Source of the DNA: Eudromia elegans
Lineage: Eukaryota; Chordata; Aves; Tinamiformes; Tinamidae
Length of the DNA stretch: 64,000 nt
NCBI GenBank assembly: GCA_003342815.1
Contig: PTEX01000004.1
Span: 9,489,508-9,553,507, forward strand
Direction: 5' to 3'
Shown here piece by piece: positions 1-12,540 of the stretch. Under the pieces are notes generated by a model. It was not told the origin of the DNA and did no database searches. It was given only the letters and a program-made list of their open reading frames with translations. Made by a program: the position numbers and the translations under genes. How positions within the stretch are numbered: the first letter of the stretch is position 1; each line of letters starts with the position of its first letter.

Positions 1-2711
1 TTCGAGAAAGCTTTCTCCAAAATATTAGCTTATGAGAGCAGTCTCTGTAAAATTCCTGTTTATTGTCATATCTCTGAGTTTAAGATCCACTAGATTTCTA
101 CAGCTGAGTGATAACTACGAGTAATGGCACTGCCTTTGCCTTTAAATAGTATTACATTAACCGGATTAAAAGGCTCAGAAGGCAAAAAATAGCAATGTTA
201 GTTTAGGTTTCCATTATAGTTTAACATCATCAAAGGATTTCCATAAATACAAAAGAACACATAAATTTGTTGAATATGGAATCAGTTTTATCTTCTCAAC
301 ATTCTGCAGTTAATATGAATATTTGCAAAAAATAAAAACAAAAGCTATAAGTTGTTAAAAAAACACATATACAAAAAAGCACTTTTTCCCAGCTGAATTT
401 AAAATATACATGTATAAATCTGTATTTCATCATAGGGCATGATATTATATTTTCAGAGAAGATACTGTGCATGGCATATATCATTATCTTACATAACACT
501 TTACACATGCCTTATTCACATAAGAATGGCTTTCAGAAAAGCAAAATATTCTACCTTTCAAGAGCTTAATCCTTATTTTACCTCAATACACAATTATTTG
601 TTAGGCTGATGGAAGAATGGCATTAACATTTCACACATGTCAGCATTTACCTGTTGCTCTTTGAAATACATTAAACTGCCAACATGCTTAGTTACTTCAA
701 CTGGTTGCGAGCTGAGCAATTTTTTTATATAAAATTCCGTACATGTTCATCTGCAGATGTTTCAATTTGTTTTTTAAAACCAGAAAAAAAAATCAAATCC
801 AAACCACACGATGCACACATGCATGTTCACCCTCATCCCCAATTTTTGAAGGAGAGGTAACAGCCCTACTGAGACTGTACTTTATGCAGGATTTTAATGA
901 GATTTCTGAGTATATTTTTGTACCAGAATGTCAAATAAGCTTCAAGAGCAATTGTAATCTGGAATGCTAGTGACATATACTAAAAATAACTCTATAAATC
1001 TGTTCATTCTGTTTAGATAGTGTCCTGAGTTGTAAAAAGTGAGACTGCTTAGCTTTATTAGATGTTTTGGAAAAAAATAATTCTGGGGGAAGTAGGTCAC
1101 TGATAGTGTTATATTTTTCTAGTAATTACTGCGAAACCATCTATTTTATTTTCTTCTGCAGTATCATAGCAGTAATTAGGTAAACTTTAAAAAGTCTTTT
1201 GCAGGAAATTCTTTAGATACCCATAAACGTATAACCTCCTAATAAAAAGGACATTGATAATTTTATCTTATGAATTAAGACACTGAACAAGTTATGCTTG
1301 GCTACAACAAAGCATTTTGAAGGAAAACTCTCACTCAATCTTAGCCTCTAGCATTTCCAGTGTTTTCAATAACACAGCAGCTATATCTTAAATTTTCTTG
1401 TTTACTGCAAAAGGAAGAAAGCTCAAAAATTCTACATTTCAATTTAAGAAATTACTGCTTCAAACGATATCATAAAAGAAACAGTACTGAAAGCTGCACC
1501 ACACTATATGTACATGTACAAATAAAGGGCAACATATTTTATTCATTCTGACAAGCTTAAACAATTTGAGAGCTTTTAAATCTCTTCTTTCCCAATCTTA
1601 GGAAAGAAAAAAGAAGATATTAAGCAGTATGATTAACATTGGTTACATTTATGTGTGCATGTGCCAAAAATGATTGCACTCTAAGGATTTGTTTGGGAAT
1701 ATCTTAATCAAATCTAAGGATGGATAAGCAGGTCTACGCAGAGTTGCAACGTGACTACAAAAGACAGACAACGTTCACAAACTAGCACCAATTCTTTTCC
1801 TCTCTAACAAAATAAATTATATAAAATGTCGTGCCATGTTCTTTATTTTCAAACCAAGGCATACAGCATATAATGAAGCCTTCTCAGAAAATATGATTGC
1901 TGCAGGGTTTGTACCCTCGCTCCAGTTCAAGATAAAAGCATGCAACAGTAGTATTAGTGTGATAGTTATTATACACCATAATACTCTAGTAGACAGTGCC
2001 AAGAAGTCATTAATGCAATATATATCTCTTTGATTCCTTAAACGCTGAGTTAATGGGCCAAATTTCACTGGACCTTGTACTTACAGTGCTGTCGTTTTTA
2101 CAGCTATCAATTTTGATAGTATTATGGTAGAACTTATATGTATTTCTTGTGCTGACCTCTATTTTGCTAATCTTATAGAAATTTAAAGAGCTTAAAGGAA
2201 TTCTTATTCATTTTAAACTAAAAGTATTTATGTGTGTGTATTCATAGATATACGTACATATACATAGGACATATATAAAGGATTTAAATACACCTTTTTA
2301 CATCTTCACTCAGAATTTCATTGTTTACTGTAAATTAATCCTCAATTGCCTTCTTCAGACTTTCCAAATCTGGGAAAGAGCTTGTTAACATCTATGTCAA
2401 ATACGACTCATCAGTATAAAGAATGAAATAAATTATACCATTCAGTGTTTACACATGTATCATTTCAGAAAAAAAAAATATTCTAGTAGTTATCCTGAAA
2501 TAAAAACCTATGACTCACATGAAGATACTAATCACTTAAGCCTGTATTTATAGGGACTGTTTTGGTTGCATTATAAAAATAATTTTAAAAAATCAAATTA
2601 AAAAGACAAAATTGAGAGAATATGTGTGAATATGAGGGAGATATATACATATGCAGCTAAACCAAAGAATAAGTAGCCACGCATTTAAGAAAGTGAAAGC
2701 TATAAAAATGA
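1..2711. other. Intergenic, AT-rich, no gene seen
   Basis: Unique AT-rich sequence. Open frames are short and lack recognisable domains or splice structure. A 14-bp perfect palindrome GAGAAAGCTTTCTC lies at 4-17. No repeat family was recognised. Confidence 0.7.
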
Positions 2712-2812
2712 GTGTGTGTATATATACATATATATATATGTGTGTATACATATATATATATGTATATATACACACACTATATACATACACACACTATATA
2801 AATATATATATA
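2712..2812. repeat. Compound TG/TA microsatellite
   Basis: About 100 bases of interleaved (GT)n, (TA)n and (CA)n form a compound dinucleotide microsatellite with partial self-complementarity. It is likely polymorphic. Open frames rich in Y, I, V and T across it are artefacts of the repeat. Confidence 0.95.
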
Positions 2813-5800
2813 AACACAGAAAACTTTAAAAGTCCATTTTTAATAACTATCAGCTGAAATAGCTACTAATACACTACACTTCTGTAACATTAATATTTGA
2901 TATAAAAGCGTCACTGTGGGGTATAGTAAATTTGCTTACAATCTAATGGAAATGCAGTGTGAGTTTAAAGGGAAGAAAATAAAAGGAATAGCTGGAATGC
3001 ATTGCGCTAAGACTACTGACAATAACTCTCCAACCTGTCACAAATTACATTTTAGCTACTGTAGGGTATGTATAGGCTCGTCACAACTAATAACATTTTT
3101 CTTTCATCAGGTTTGTGTTAACATTCTGAAAATCTGAAATGTTTACTGTAATGAAGTAATGCACTATATAGATAGCATATGGTTGCTGGTTTTGTTTATA
3201 TCATTTAAAAATATCTGAAAAGACCACTCGGGCTAAAGAGCAATGTTATTGCTTCCACAGTCACTTGATGGGTTGTTTAATAGTATTTTAAATGTTTGTT
3301 AATGATAGTCTCAAGGAAATAGAAAAGCACAGAAGCCATGTAGAATGGCAATATCACAATAGTTATAAAGATTAAAATGCCACTAGGGGACAGTAGAAAG
3401 TCACAAACTGAGGTTCTGTTGAAGACGACAGAACAAAAGGCCTTTCTTTGTCAAAAAAAATCAGAAATATGCATTTCTAAATCAAAATCATTTCACAAGT
3501 GAAGGTTTTGAAATGCTGCACTAAATAGCAGGGTAGAAAGAGGGAGACACGTGAGCTTATTTTTAGGTCTTTTATATTTATATGTATTATTAAATATGCA
3601 GCACTTTTATTAAGAATAAATTCAAGTATGAACTAATTTATTTTCAGGCCTTTTACAGTGCTGTAAAGTTAAAAATCCAAGAAATATTCACCATAACACA
3701 TTATTGCAAACATATAGTATTAAAATTGACCTTTGNAATGCTGGTAGTTTACCTGGTAAGAAAATGAATAGATAATGCACGATACTGTGATATTTATTAA
3801 GTAATGCAAATAAATGTCTTACATTCAAGGCCTACCATACTTTAGAAAATAGACTGGAAAGATCTGCTGTATTATGGCCCACTACCTATGTAGGGCACAG
3901 CCTGGATGTCTCAGATGACATCAGAGAGAGCACTCAGGCCACAATGAGGCACGTTCTTCAGAAATTCACGTATGGCCTGGATTCCAGTATTCATATCCTG
4001 AATACCAGTGATTAATAGGAAGTATAGCACTATGTTATCTGGAAAAGCATATCAAATCCTATAGTTATGGATTGGAAAATACATTACTTCATCAGTCATG
4101 GACTCCAAAAAAGGCTAACAGGCTAGCAAGCTTGGCCTAGGCACTTGCAATTTCTGAACTTTCACAGCTCTTACATAACACCCAAGGCTACAAAGCGAGA
4201 AGCAGCCATCTGGCTGATGAGGAGCAGAGGTAGATGCCTACCTCAGAAGTACTTACCAATTTGCTTTCCAGAACAATATATTTTAGCTTACAAATGGTCT
4301 ATGTTCTCAATATTGGGAGCATCTAATCCTTAGCCATGCACATGGTACCAAAACTCATACAAGAAGGTCGTAACAGCTGAAAGATTGTTCCAGTTCTGAA
4401 GTGCTAAGGTGTAGGTTCAAAACAGCAATAAGATTGTCTCCACACAGCCTGATAATGCCAGTCATCCCATAGCAGTATCTATATCTTGAGTATATAACAG
4501 GCCTTCATCAATGACACAATTAAGATTTGAGTGAGAAGTCTAACAAGTGTTGCTCCATTATAAGCTTCCAGACTATCTTCAAGTGGAAAACTAACCAACA
4601 AACCTGTGCGTGCACATGCAGTCTACTGAAGAAACGTAAGTGGAAGAACAAGTACAGAATGTGCAGACAGTCAGTCAAACTGTGTATGCTTCCAAAGAGA
4701 ACTTCTGTAACACTACCCAGAAGGAGAAAAGAGAGAGAGAAGGGAGAAAAGGAGTGGCGGGAGGGAGGAAAGAGGGAATATAGCATATGCACATTACTTT
4801 CTCTGCTTTAGTAACACAGTTTCAAAGACAAAGGAACTCGAGAGACATACATACCACAGCATACCTATTCTGCATCCATAATCATTCTCATCAGCCAACA
4901 TAAGTATGTAGAAGACAAAACATTTAATATGCCAAAATTCATAAGCCAACGGTACATGCAATGCACTGTCTAGAACGACAAATTTATTTCTCAGACAGTA
5001 TTGTCATATTTTTTAATCACTGGTGTAGCATTTCAATAACTGGTTTAATAAAATGTCTGTCAAGATAAGTATGTATATCATGACTAAAAAAGAAAAGCAA
5101 TATACTATCTTAAGTTGTGATACTTCAAGAAGAGAAATGTTTCATGTGAAATTGGATGCTTTTCTCTCAATGTTTTTTAAATTGTTCTATCTGACCTGTG
5201 TGGCAGATGGTCTGAAAGAAGGCAGTGCTGGAAGCATACGCTCATATGCATGTATGAGGGGGTATTACCTTTTCAGTCAGTATTATGTCCTTGGAATCCC
5301 AGATAGGATGTTTACCCTCAGGAAAAAATGTATTTGGAAGTCACATAGACTTCTAGGAAAGGACTAGGTAAAAGACTTCAGCCAGCAATGAACTTCTTCA
5401 AGCACTTCCTTAAATCCTATGGACTTTGGTAGGATACAGACATATTCACATTCTAGAACATCATGTGTTTATGAGATATTTAAAACTTGAATAAGCATTA
5501 AAAAACAAAGAAAAAACTTAATACTGCAAGCCAGTGAACAAACGAACAAGTTATTGTAAAATTCTTACGGCTTGGGTGGAAGTGCTTTGAATTTTAGGGA
5601 CAGTTGACAGAAGTGATATATTCTTTAGCACTACTAAAGCTGAAAGTACTAGTTCTGCTGTTCAGGAAGAATAAAACCACTAACTCAATGTTAGTAAACA
5701 TTTTTATAGATGGTTTACTAAAAAAAACAGGTTTGCAATCGTTGCTTGGATGATGCTTGGATCCAAGGTGCAACACTGTCTTTATGGCTTATTTTCTCCT

Positions 5801-7994
5801 TTCAGGATTCTTTTTTGCTAAATCAGATTTCATAGTTCTACTCAGTAGATCCAATCTGAGATCACTTTTTTCTGAGCTTTCTACATTCACTTTTTCACAC
5901 GTTCTACCCAGAAAGAAGCTTTATTTTGTGGCATGTGCTCCCTTCCCAAAGTATTCTCTAAACTCCTCCTCACTTCATGACCTCCCCGCTACCTTCCCCA
6001 TTCTCACCAAAGCTCGCCAGATTCTACCAAACAACTTGCTCTTTTTACCTTTGGTGTCAATATGGCTCTCTGATCTTTCCTTGTTCTCCGTCTCCCATTT
6101 TTCTGCACCTGCATAATCACAGAAAACCAGACAACACTGAGTCAATTTGTGATTTGATGGCATTCTCCAACAGGTCAAACAGGGAAATTTCCCTAAACCA
6201 GAATTCACGTGTAAAAAAAATAAAACTCCAGTGCTTTAATGTGTTGCAAGATTATTCTTTCTATAGGATAATTCCTCAATACACTCATCAAACTGCAGGC
6301 TGTGGTCATTTTTGCTGAGCTCTGAAAGTCTGATACAGTTCATGAAAATAAGTCTTTCTTTACAAGGCACTTTGAGTGAGATGCTGTGGTACTCATTAGT
6401 AAATGAAAAAATGGAATTATACACAATTATCAGAAAGTCATGATTTGTAAAAATATTTTGAAATGTGTAGCATTATCAGAGGTTACACAGAGATTAATAT
6501 TCAATGTGCTGTAACAAATTACTGAATCTAGAATATCTGGAATACATTTTCTAGTCATGCTAGTCTTATTTCAAGGAAGACAACTTTGCAGGAGAACAAA
6601 TACAGAATACAATCTGGGAAAGATAATTTAAACATGGTAAAACTTAAATCTCCTGATCTCCCACTTAATTCTAGGTACACTGAAAACAATGGATGATTCT
6701 GATATAGCACCTGATTGATATTTCCAGGGTGTGAAAACCTCCACCATGAGATTAGGCTGATATTGCATATTCAAACACATACAATGATATATTTGTCATT
6801 GCTATTGACCTTTATCTCTCCAGCTTCCTGACAACCTTCTACAGTTATTGACATTACAAATACCAGCGACAACGTGCAGGGCAAAGTATAACCTTTCATT
6901 TACCTTCATGTCCCTCAAATGACTCACATAGGTAGTTTCAACAAAAGCTGCAAACAATGATACTGTTGATTTTTTTTTTCTTAACTTGCTAAAATGTTTT
7001 CCATTTTCCTCTTGTTCTCTGAAAATCATGCCAATAACTCACTACAAAGGAAACGATTTCAAATGAATACAGGTAATTAGAAGTGTCAAGAAATCAGCAG
7101 AGAGTAGGGTGTCTGCCATCATTTCTGTGGAAAGAGTGCCAGATTCCCTTTCAAAAAGGTCTTTGTCATTTTTTAATAGAAGGTAATTAATGTAGACTAC
7201 AGTAAAGTGTACAGGATCCCAGTCACTTGTCTTTCTTTCCTTAGAAATGGGACCATAAAGATGTTTTGATTTCTAGAAACAATCTTCTGAGGTTATTTAA
7301 AAATGACTTTTAATTACAAGCACAGTCTTTGTAGTCTTTTCTTCTGAAAGCAAGAAGAGGAAGAATTTAGAAAGGGCATATTTACTAGGGTGACAAAAGA
7401 AAGTTTCATTTTAAAAAGTCCAAAGCAATCTATTTCAAATGTGACACAGAATGATTTGACATAACTGAGAGTATCCAATGAGAACACTAAGATCAGATCC
7501 TGAGCACTGAAATCTATCCAAGGGTAGCTCAAAATGCAAAAATCCAAGTACAAGAACACAGAAAGGTTAAATAGCAATGCTTCCATAAGGAAAACTTTAG
7601 AAATGGACTGCAGAATGGTATATTTTATTAGTATTAAGTGGTTATTTTCATAACCATACCTCCAACACGTATGGTTTGAAGCAAATACAGACAAACAAAA
7701 TATCTTTTTAGATGTGTACAAAAATGTTAAAAAAATTCAAGATTTGAAAATTTTTGATCTTATAGAAAATGTTGGAGTTTTCTTGTTAAAGCTAGAAAAG
7801 ATCACGTTTATGTTTTAAAGAAAACATTTACAGCAAACCAGAAAGAAGAAATATATTAAGTCACAAGTGCACTTTTAAGAGAAATTAATTACTGAGGACA
7901 AAACAACATAACCATCCCTAATAAAAATTAATATATTTTAGCAACATTTCTTAGCATACACTTACCACACATTTTGGGTCTTTAAATAATTCTT
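2813..7994. other. Intergenic, no gene seen
   Basis: Mostly unique AT-rich sequence with a polypurine tract at about 4.75 kb and a pyrimidine-leaning stretch at about 5.85-6.1 kb. The longest frames (5757-6116 on +, 7314-7721 on -) have hydrophobic, low-information translations and no family match by eye. Confidence 0.65.
4719..4778 (+). repeat. Purine-rich (GA) tract
   Basis: About 60 bases are almost purely A and G on the + strand, including a short GAGAGA run and GGAGGG blocks. It is a polypurine tract with triplex potential and shows no other feature. Confidence 0.75.
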
Positions 7995-8029
7995 AAAAAA
8001 AAAAAAAAAAAAAAAAAAAAGAAAAAAAA
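7995..8029 (+). repeat. Poly-A tract A26-G-A8
   Basis: Twenty-six As are followed by G and eight As. No recognisable retroposed gene precedes it and no target-site duplication was identified, so it is annotated as a homopolymer tract. Confidence 0.95.
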
Positions 8030-11000
8030 GGGTTTTTTTACCTTGTAAGCTATATCTTGAAAAATGAGAGGTAAGTACCCTATCTTAATATGCATAACTA
8101 TAAATGTGCCTTGCAGTCATAAAATTATCCAGAGCTTTTCTGATTATAAGCACAAGATTTCTCTTATTTCCTTTAATGTTTTCTATGGCACAGATCTGCT
8201 CGTTCTTGACAGCACAGAAAAATGACTGTTGAGTTGACAGAGAACGTTTCTTCTTTTTTAAATAAAAAAAATAAATAAACAAAAGGTCAAGTTCGGTGCC
8301 TTTGGTTAAGCAACATGAAGCAAAGACATTTTGATAAAGAAAAGAACATTTCAAAAATATGGAAAACTGCATAGTGCACATAAGAATATCACAAATTTTA
8401 ACACTGCATTTTCATCTCTATGTTCAATAATAGAAGAAAATTATAGTAACATTTACCAATGCTACCCATTTGTGTTGCGAGGTCATCAATTTGAATTTTA
8501 AGGCAACATAGGTATCTAAAAGGAAGAAGCTGACAAGCTTCAGATTTATGTAAATCAGGCCGAATACATTTCATAGTCTGCATGTCACTGCTAACCAGGA
8601 TTAAAGAGTAATAATAACCAATTCCCTACTTCAAGCTTCTAAAAATATTTGAAAGACATCAGGGCAGAAATTTGCCAAGTCACGACTTCTCTTCTGTATC
8701 TACAATCTGACATTTCATACTGCACATGTCACTTCACGCCTGCACACCACCTCTTACTTGGAATTGTTTCCTTTAGGCCCAGTCTTCTGTGTGTAGAAAT
8801 CAATACAAAGACTTTCACAAATTGCAGTGACCATTATACTTTTTTTCCAGCCACAAAATCCAGAAAGGATGCTACAAGAAACCGCTAATATTTCACAAAT
8901 ACCTAGGCTGCTCTACAGCTCTTAACAGCAAGAATTGGAGACCCAACATTCTTCTGGATTTCCAAGCCTCTTCAGTAAGAGTGCCAAAGGTTGGAAAGAC
9001 CAGACCCATCCTTGCATTCTAATACTAAATTCAAAACTTTCATCTTGAGCCAGATTTGGCTCAAGATGCAGCAACAGAGCAATGTTTCAAATCAGTGCAC
9101 TGCAAGCACTGTACTCGAGTGTTAAATTTAGAGCCAGACACTGACAGAAGATGAGGCAATACAATCCAAAGCACATCTAAAGGCAAGGGTGCTAGGTGCT
9201 TACAAGGTGCTTATATAAGGGAAATGCTCACAGGTGAGAGCTCCCCTCACTCCTGTCACTAGCTGAGCAGTTCAGCTTCCCACACCTGGAAGGTGGGACA
9301 GATTCAAGTCTCAGATTTAGACAGAGCAGAGAAACACAAAATTATGGCAAATTGACAAGTTATTCCAGAGCCCTTATCAATTTCGTCCAAAAGTCTGCTG
9401 AGGCCCATCAAAAAAATACATTAAAATTACATTAAAGTGCATGTATTTGAGCAATAAGTTTCCACTGGATTCTAATTCCATTCCAATATATTGAACTGGA
9501 CTCAAATTTATCCAAAGAGACAACAGACTCTCCATCTTGTGACACTCACTTATATTCTGGAGCATTCCTTAGGCAGAATACAATGAGATATTTTTCACTG
9601 AAAGGGAACATTTTCATTTGAGAAAATAATGCCTTTAAGAGTGAAGCATTATGTGATTAGAACAAAGTGCCTGAATTTTGTTATCTTTATTATCTTTGTA
9701 TATCATACAACTATTATACAGAATATATTCAATTTATATAATTAATATAAAATTGCATATTTAAAATAACATATTAATATTTAAACTTTTGGTAGATTTC
9801 CATTTTTCCTAAGTGGTTTCATGAACGACTTGCAAAGATATCAGTAGTTCAGCGTTGCCACCTACTAAGCTAGAGAAAGGAGGAAGACAGTACTGGAATT
9901 GTCTAAGCTCAGCCCGCGACAATTACAGTACCACACCATCCAAGAGAAAGGAAAAGGTCTGCATTGTATAATAGATATTTGAAAAGTAATCACAGAGAAT
10001 ATTTAGCTATGGTCATTTCTCTGCTAAGGTAATTATAAGAGCCTTGTTCACATGTAAAAATGAAACAGTGAGTTTCATAATGACAAATGCATTTCTTCCA
10101 CCAACCCTCCCACTTTCTCATGAAACCTATATCAATATTTTGCAGCACAGTAATATTAAAACAACATTAATGTTTTTAACCTGCATGTCATGAAAAAGTA
10201 GTTGGTCACAAAGACATATGCAACTGTCGTTTGAACTGTTTACACTCAGGTGTTCCTTTGGGACTACTACTTCTTACATGATGACAAATAAATGAAACAG
10301 GAAACTGCTTTAAAAGTATTGGAAGCTGTCTCCAAATTTTTGCTTTTTTGCTAAATTGGCTTGCTTAAGTCTCGTTTTCCTATAGTGTCACTTAGCACAC
10401 TACAAAATAATGTCTACGTCTTCTCTTGCATATGCCTGTTTGTGCACGGACACATCTATATATCTCGTGCACAGAACAAAGATTCCAGTAACAAATGCAA
10501 ATACAACTCATTACCATACATTTAATTTTGCCTTATAATAGAGGGGCAGGGGCACTTGAAATACTGACACATTTTCAAATACCCTTAGACCTATCACATT
10601 TCCATTCTTATCAAACCACCTTTCCAAAGCAAAAAGACAAAATAGAAAGAAGTCCTCACAGAGGCCAGCAAAGTTCTGTAGATCCTGCCTGTTTCAAATT
10701 AACATGCAATGACTCAATCATTTTGACCTCTTCATAGAGAAGATCTCCTTCTGATACGAAAGTTAAGTTTATATGGAAATAATATCTAACACACAGCAAA
10801 TTAAAGTCCTAAAATGAACTCTGAAAAACAATTAATGAAGTAGTGCTATTAATTTGAGCATGCAATAACAGGGTCAAAATAATGGAATACGAATAGAAAA
10901 CTACAACAGAATCAATTGAAGTCTTTCTACTTATATCACCAGCAAAATTGGCCCCAATAATGTTACAATTACACATGATATCAATCACTATCTTGTCAAT

Positions 11001-12359
11001 TCTAGGACACATGGATAAGAGATGCTACCGCTTAACATCACAAAGAAACTTTAATTTTCCTAGCTATTCTGTTTGCTTCAAAGTAAGCTGCAGCAACCAT
11101 TTGCTAGAGCTTTCACATCAATGAATCTCTTCAAAAGCACTGAAGTGCAAATGCCTTGGAAGAGATACAAAATCCTTAACCAAGCAAAATTAGAGATACG
11201 ACTACTAAGCAGAGCAGCAGAATGAAAATTAGAATAGCTATGGGACATCAAAGTCAGTTGTAGTTCAGGAAGACCATCCTAGTGAATTCAGCTTCATGGC
11301 ACAGTAAGAAATCCTCTCTCCCATTTACCTCAAACTGTGCCAGTATGAATCATAAGATTAAGTGTTATCTATGACCTTCCTTGTACATATAAAGTTCTAA
11401 GCACTTTTAAACAGCAAACAAGAGGCTTCACTCCTTTAATATTTGAATTTTTCATTTTGTGAATTCAAACCTAAAGATAGTTTTAGTTTTTATATTTGAA
11501 AGAATTCAAAGCCAGATACTTCTAGTGTATCATTTTAACACAACTTCAATTATAGATAGAAAACCCCGAAATTTACCTCAACTTCTTAAGGATATGCCAG
11601 TTAGATTTTGTTTTACTCATGATCTACCCTTTAGTTTTGGTCAGAATCAAAGAGAGTGGCTTCTTTTCAGTTGTGGCTTACGTAAAGTCGAAAGCCAAAA
11701 TTACCAAATTACTAGAATAAAAAGAAGAAAAATTTATTACCTTCCAGTAACCATGAAGTAAACAAAAAAATCAGATTTGGTTTATCCTCCTAATGGACTT
11801 TTAAACTTACTCACATCCAAACAGAGTTATGTTAATTGTAAATACACAAACCAGGTATAATCGCCTCAATTTTCCCTCTTCCCCTCCCTTTCTCAAAAAA
11901 AGTTTATTAGAAAAATAGCCGATAAATATAGGCAGTACAGGAAAAAGTCCAAGTAGAGACACAGATGCCTCAAACTGAATACTAAGGTTTTCATTAGTAA
12001 CAAAGAAAATGCAAAATAATTTGGGGAAATTTTATCCTGCTAGAAGTCCACAGGTTATAACATTTGAGGGATAAACTTTTCCATACTTTATAAAAAAAAA
12101 AAGTAGTAGATTAGCATTTTGAAGTGTAGGAACTAGAGACTCCGTCTTCCACAGAATTCACTGGCACTAGAGAGCACAGCAATGTAACATTTCGTATACT
12201 TCACACTGGACACAGAGCCAATAAATCACTTTCTCTACCTCATTGTAATTGTCACATAATGGATTTTAGATAACTTTTTGCAACTAAAAAATCTATCTAT
12301 CTGTAATACTTGTTGCATTAACATAATAATTTCTTTGCAGTGTATTAGATGTGACTCAT
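8030..12359. other. Intergenic, no gene seen
   Basis: Unique sequence apart from the hairpin at 9041-9068. A TATATAAG at 9212-9219 has no supporting downstream structure. An AT-rich stretch lies at about 9.69-9.79 kb. No mobile element was recognised. Confidence 0.65.
9041..9068. repeat. Perfect 11-bp inverted repeat with 6-nt loop
   Basis: CATCTTGAGCC (9041-9051) is followed by AGATTT and then its exact complement GGCTCAAGATG (9058-9068). The pairing stops sharply at both ends. No promoter or flanking repeat was recognised, so it may be a small palindromic site or a relic of a short inverted-repeat element. Confidence 0.9.
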
Positions 12360-12540
12360 TTTAATGCTATATCAATATGCTTGACCTGATAATAAATATT
12401 ATGGTCCCTGGTCTTTAAATGTTCATCAGTGGTGCTTGGGTCAATGACATATTAATAGCAGTCATCTGCTTTCATGAATTGTTAATTAATTACTTTTGTT
12501 GTTTTGCACATTACAACAGTAATCAAAGAAGTACAATAAC
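12360..12540. promoter_or_regulatory. Intergenic homeodomain-motif-rich stretch
   Basis: It contains CAATGACATATTAATAGCAG, GTCATCTGC (E-box-like), CATGAATTG and TTAATTAATTA (12482-12492) in 130 bases of unique sequence. The motif mix resembles conserved developmental enhancers. No transcription signal is seen. Confidence 0.3.

Noticed and set aside
5757-6116. 119-codon plus-strand frame
   Set aside because: It arises from a pyrimidine-rich stretch (L, S, F rich) and overlaps other frames without any family signature.
7314-7721. 135-codon minus-strand frame in the intergenic region
   Set aside because: The translation is hydrophobic and low in information, with no domain, splice context or promoter. 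Chance is sufficient.
9212-9219. TATATAAG as a promoter
   Set aside because: Nothing downstream supports a transcript: the only donor-like site (about 9231) lies before the expected start and no open frame follows.
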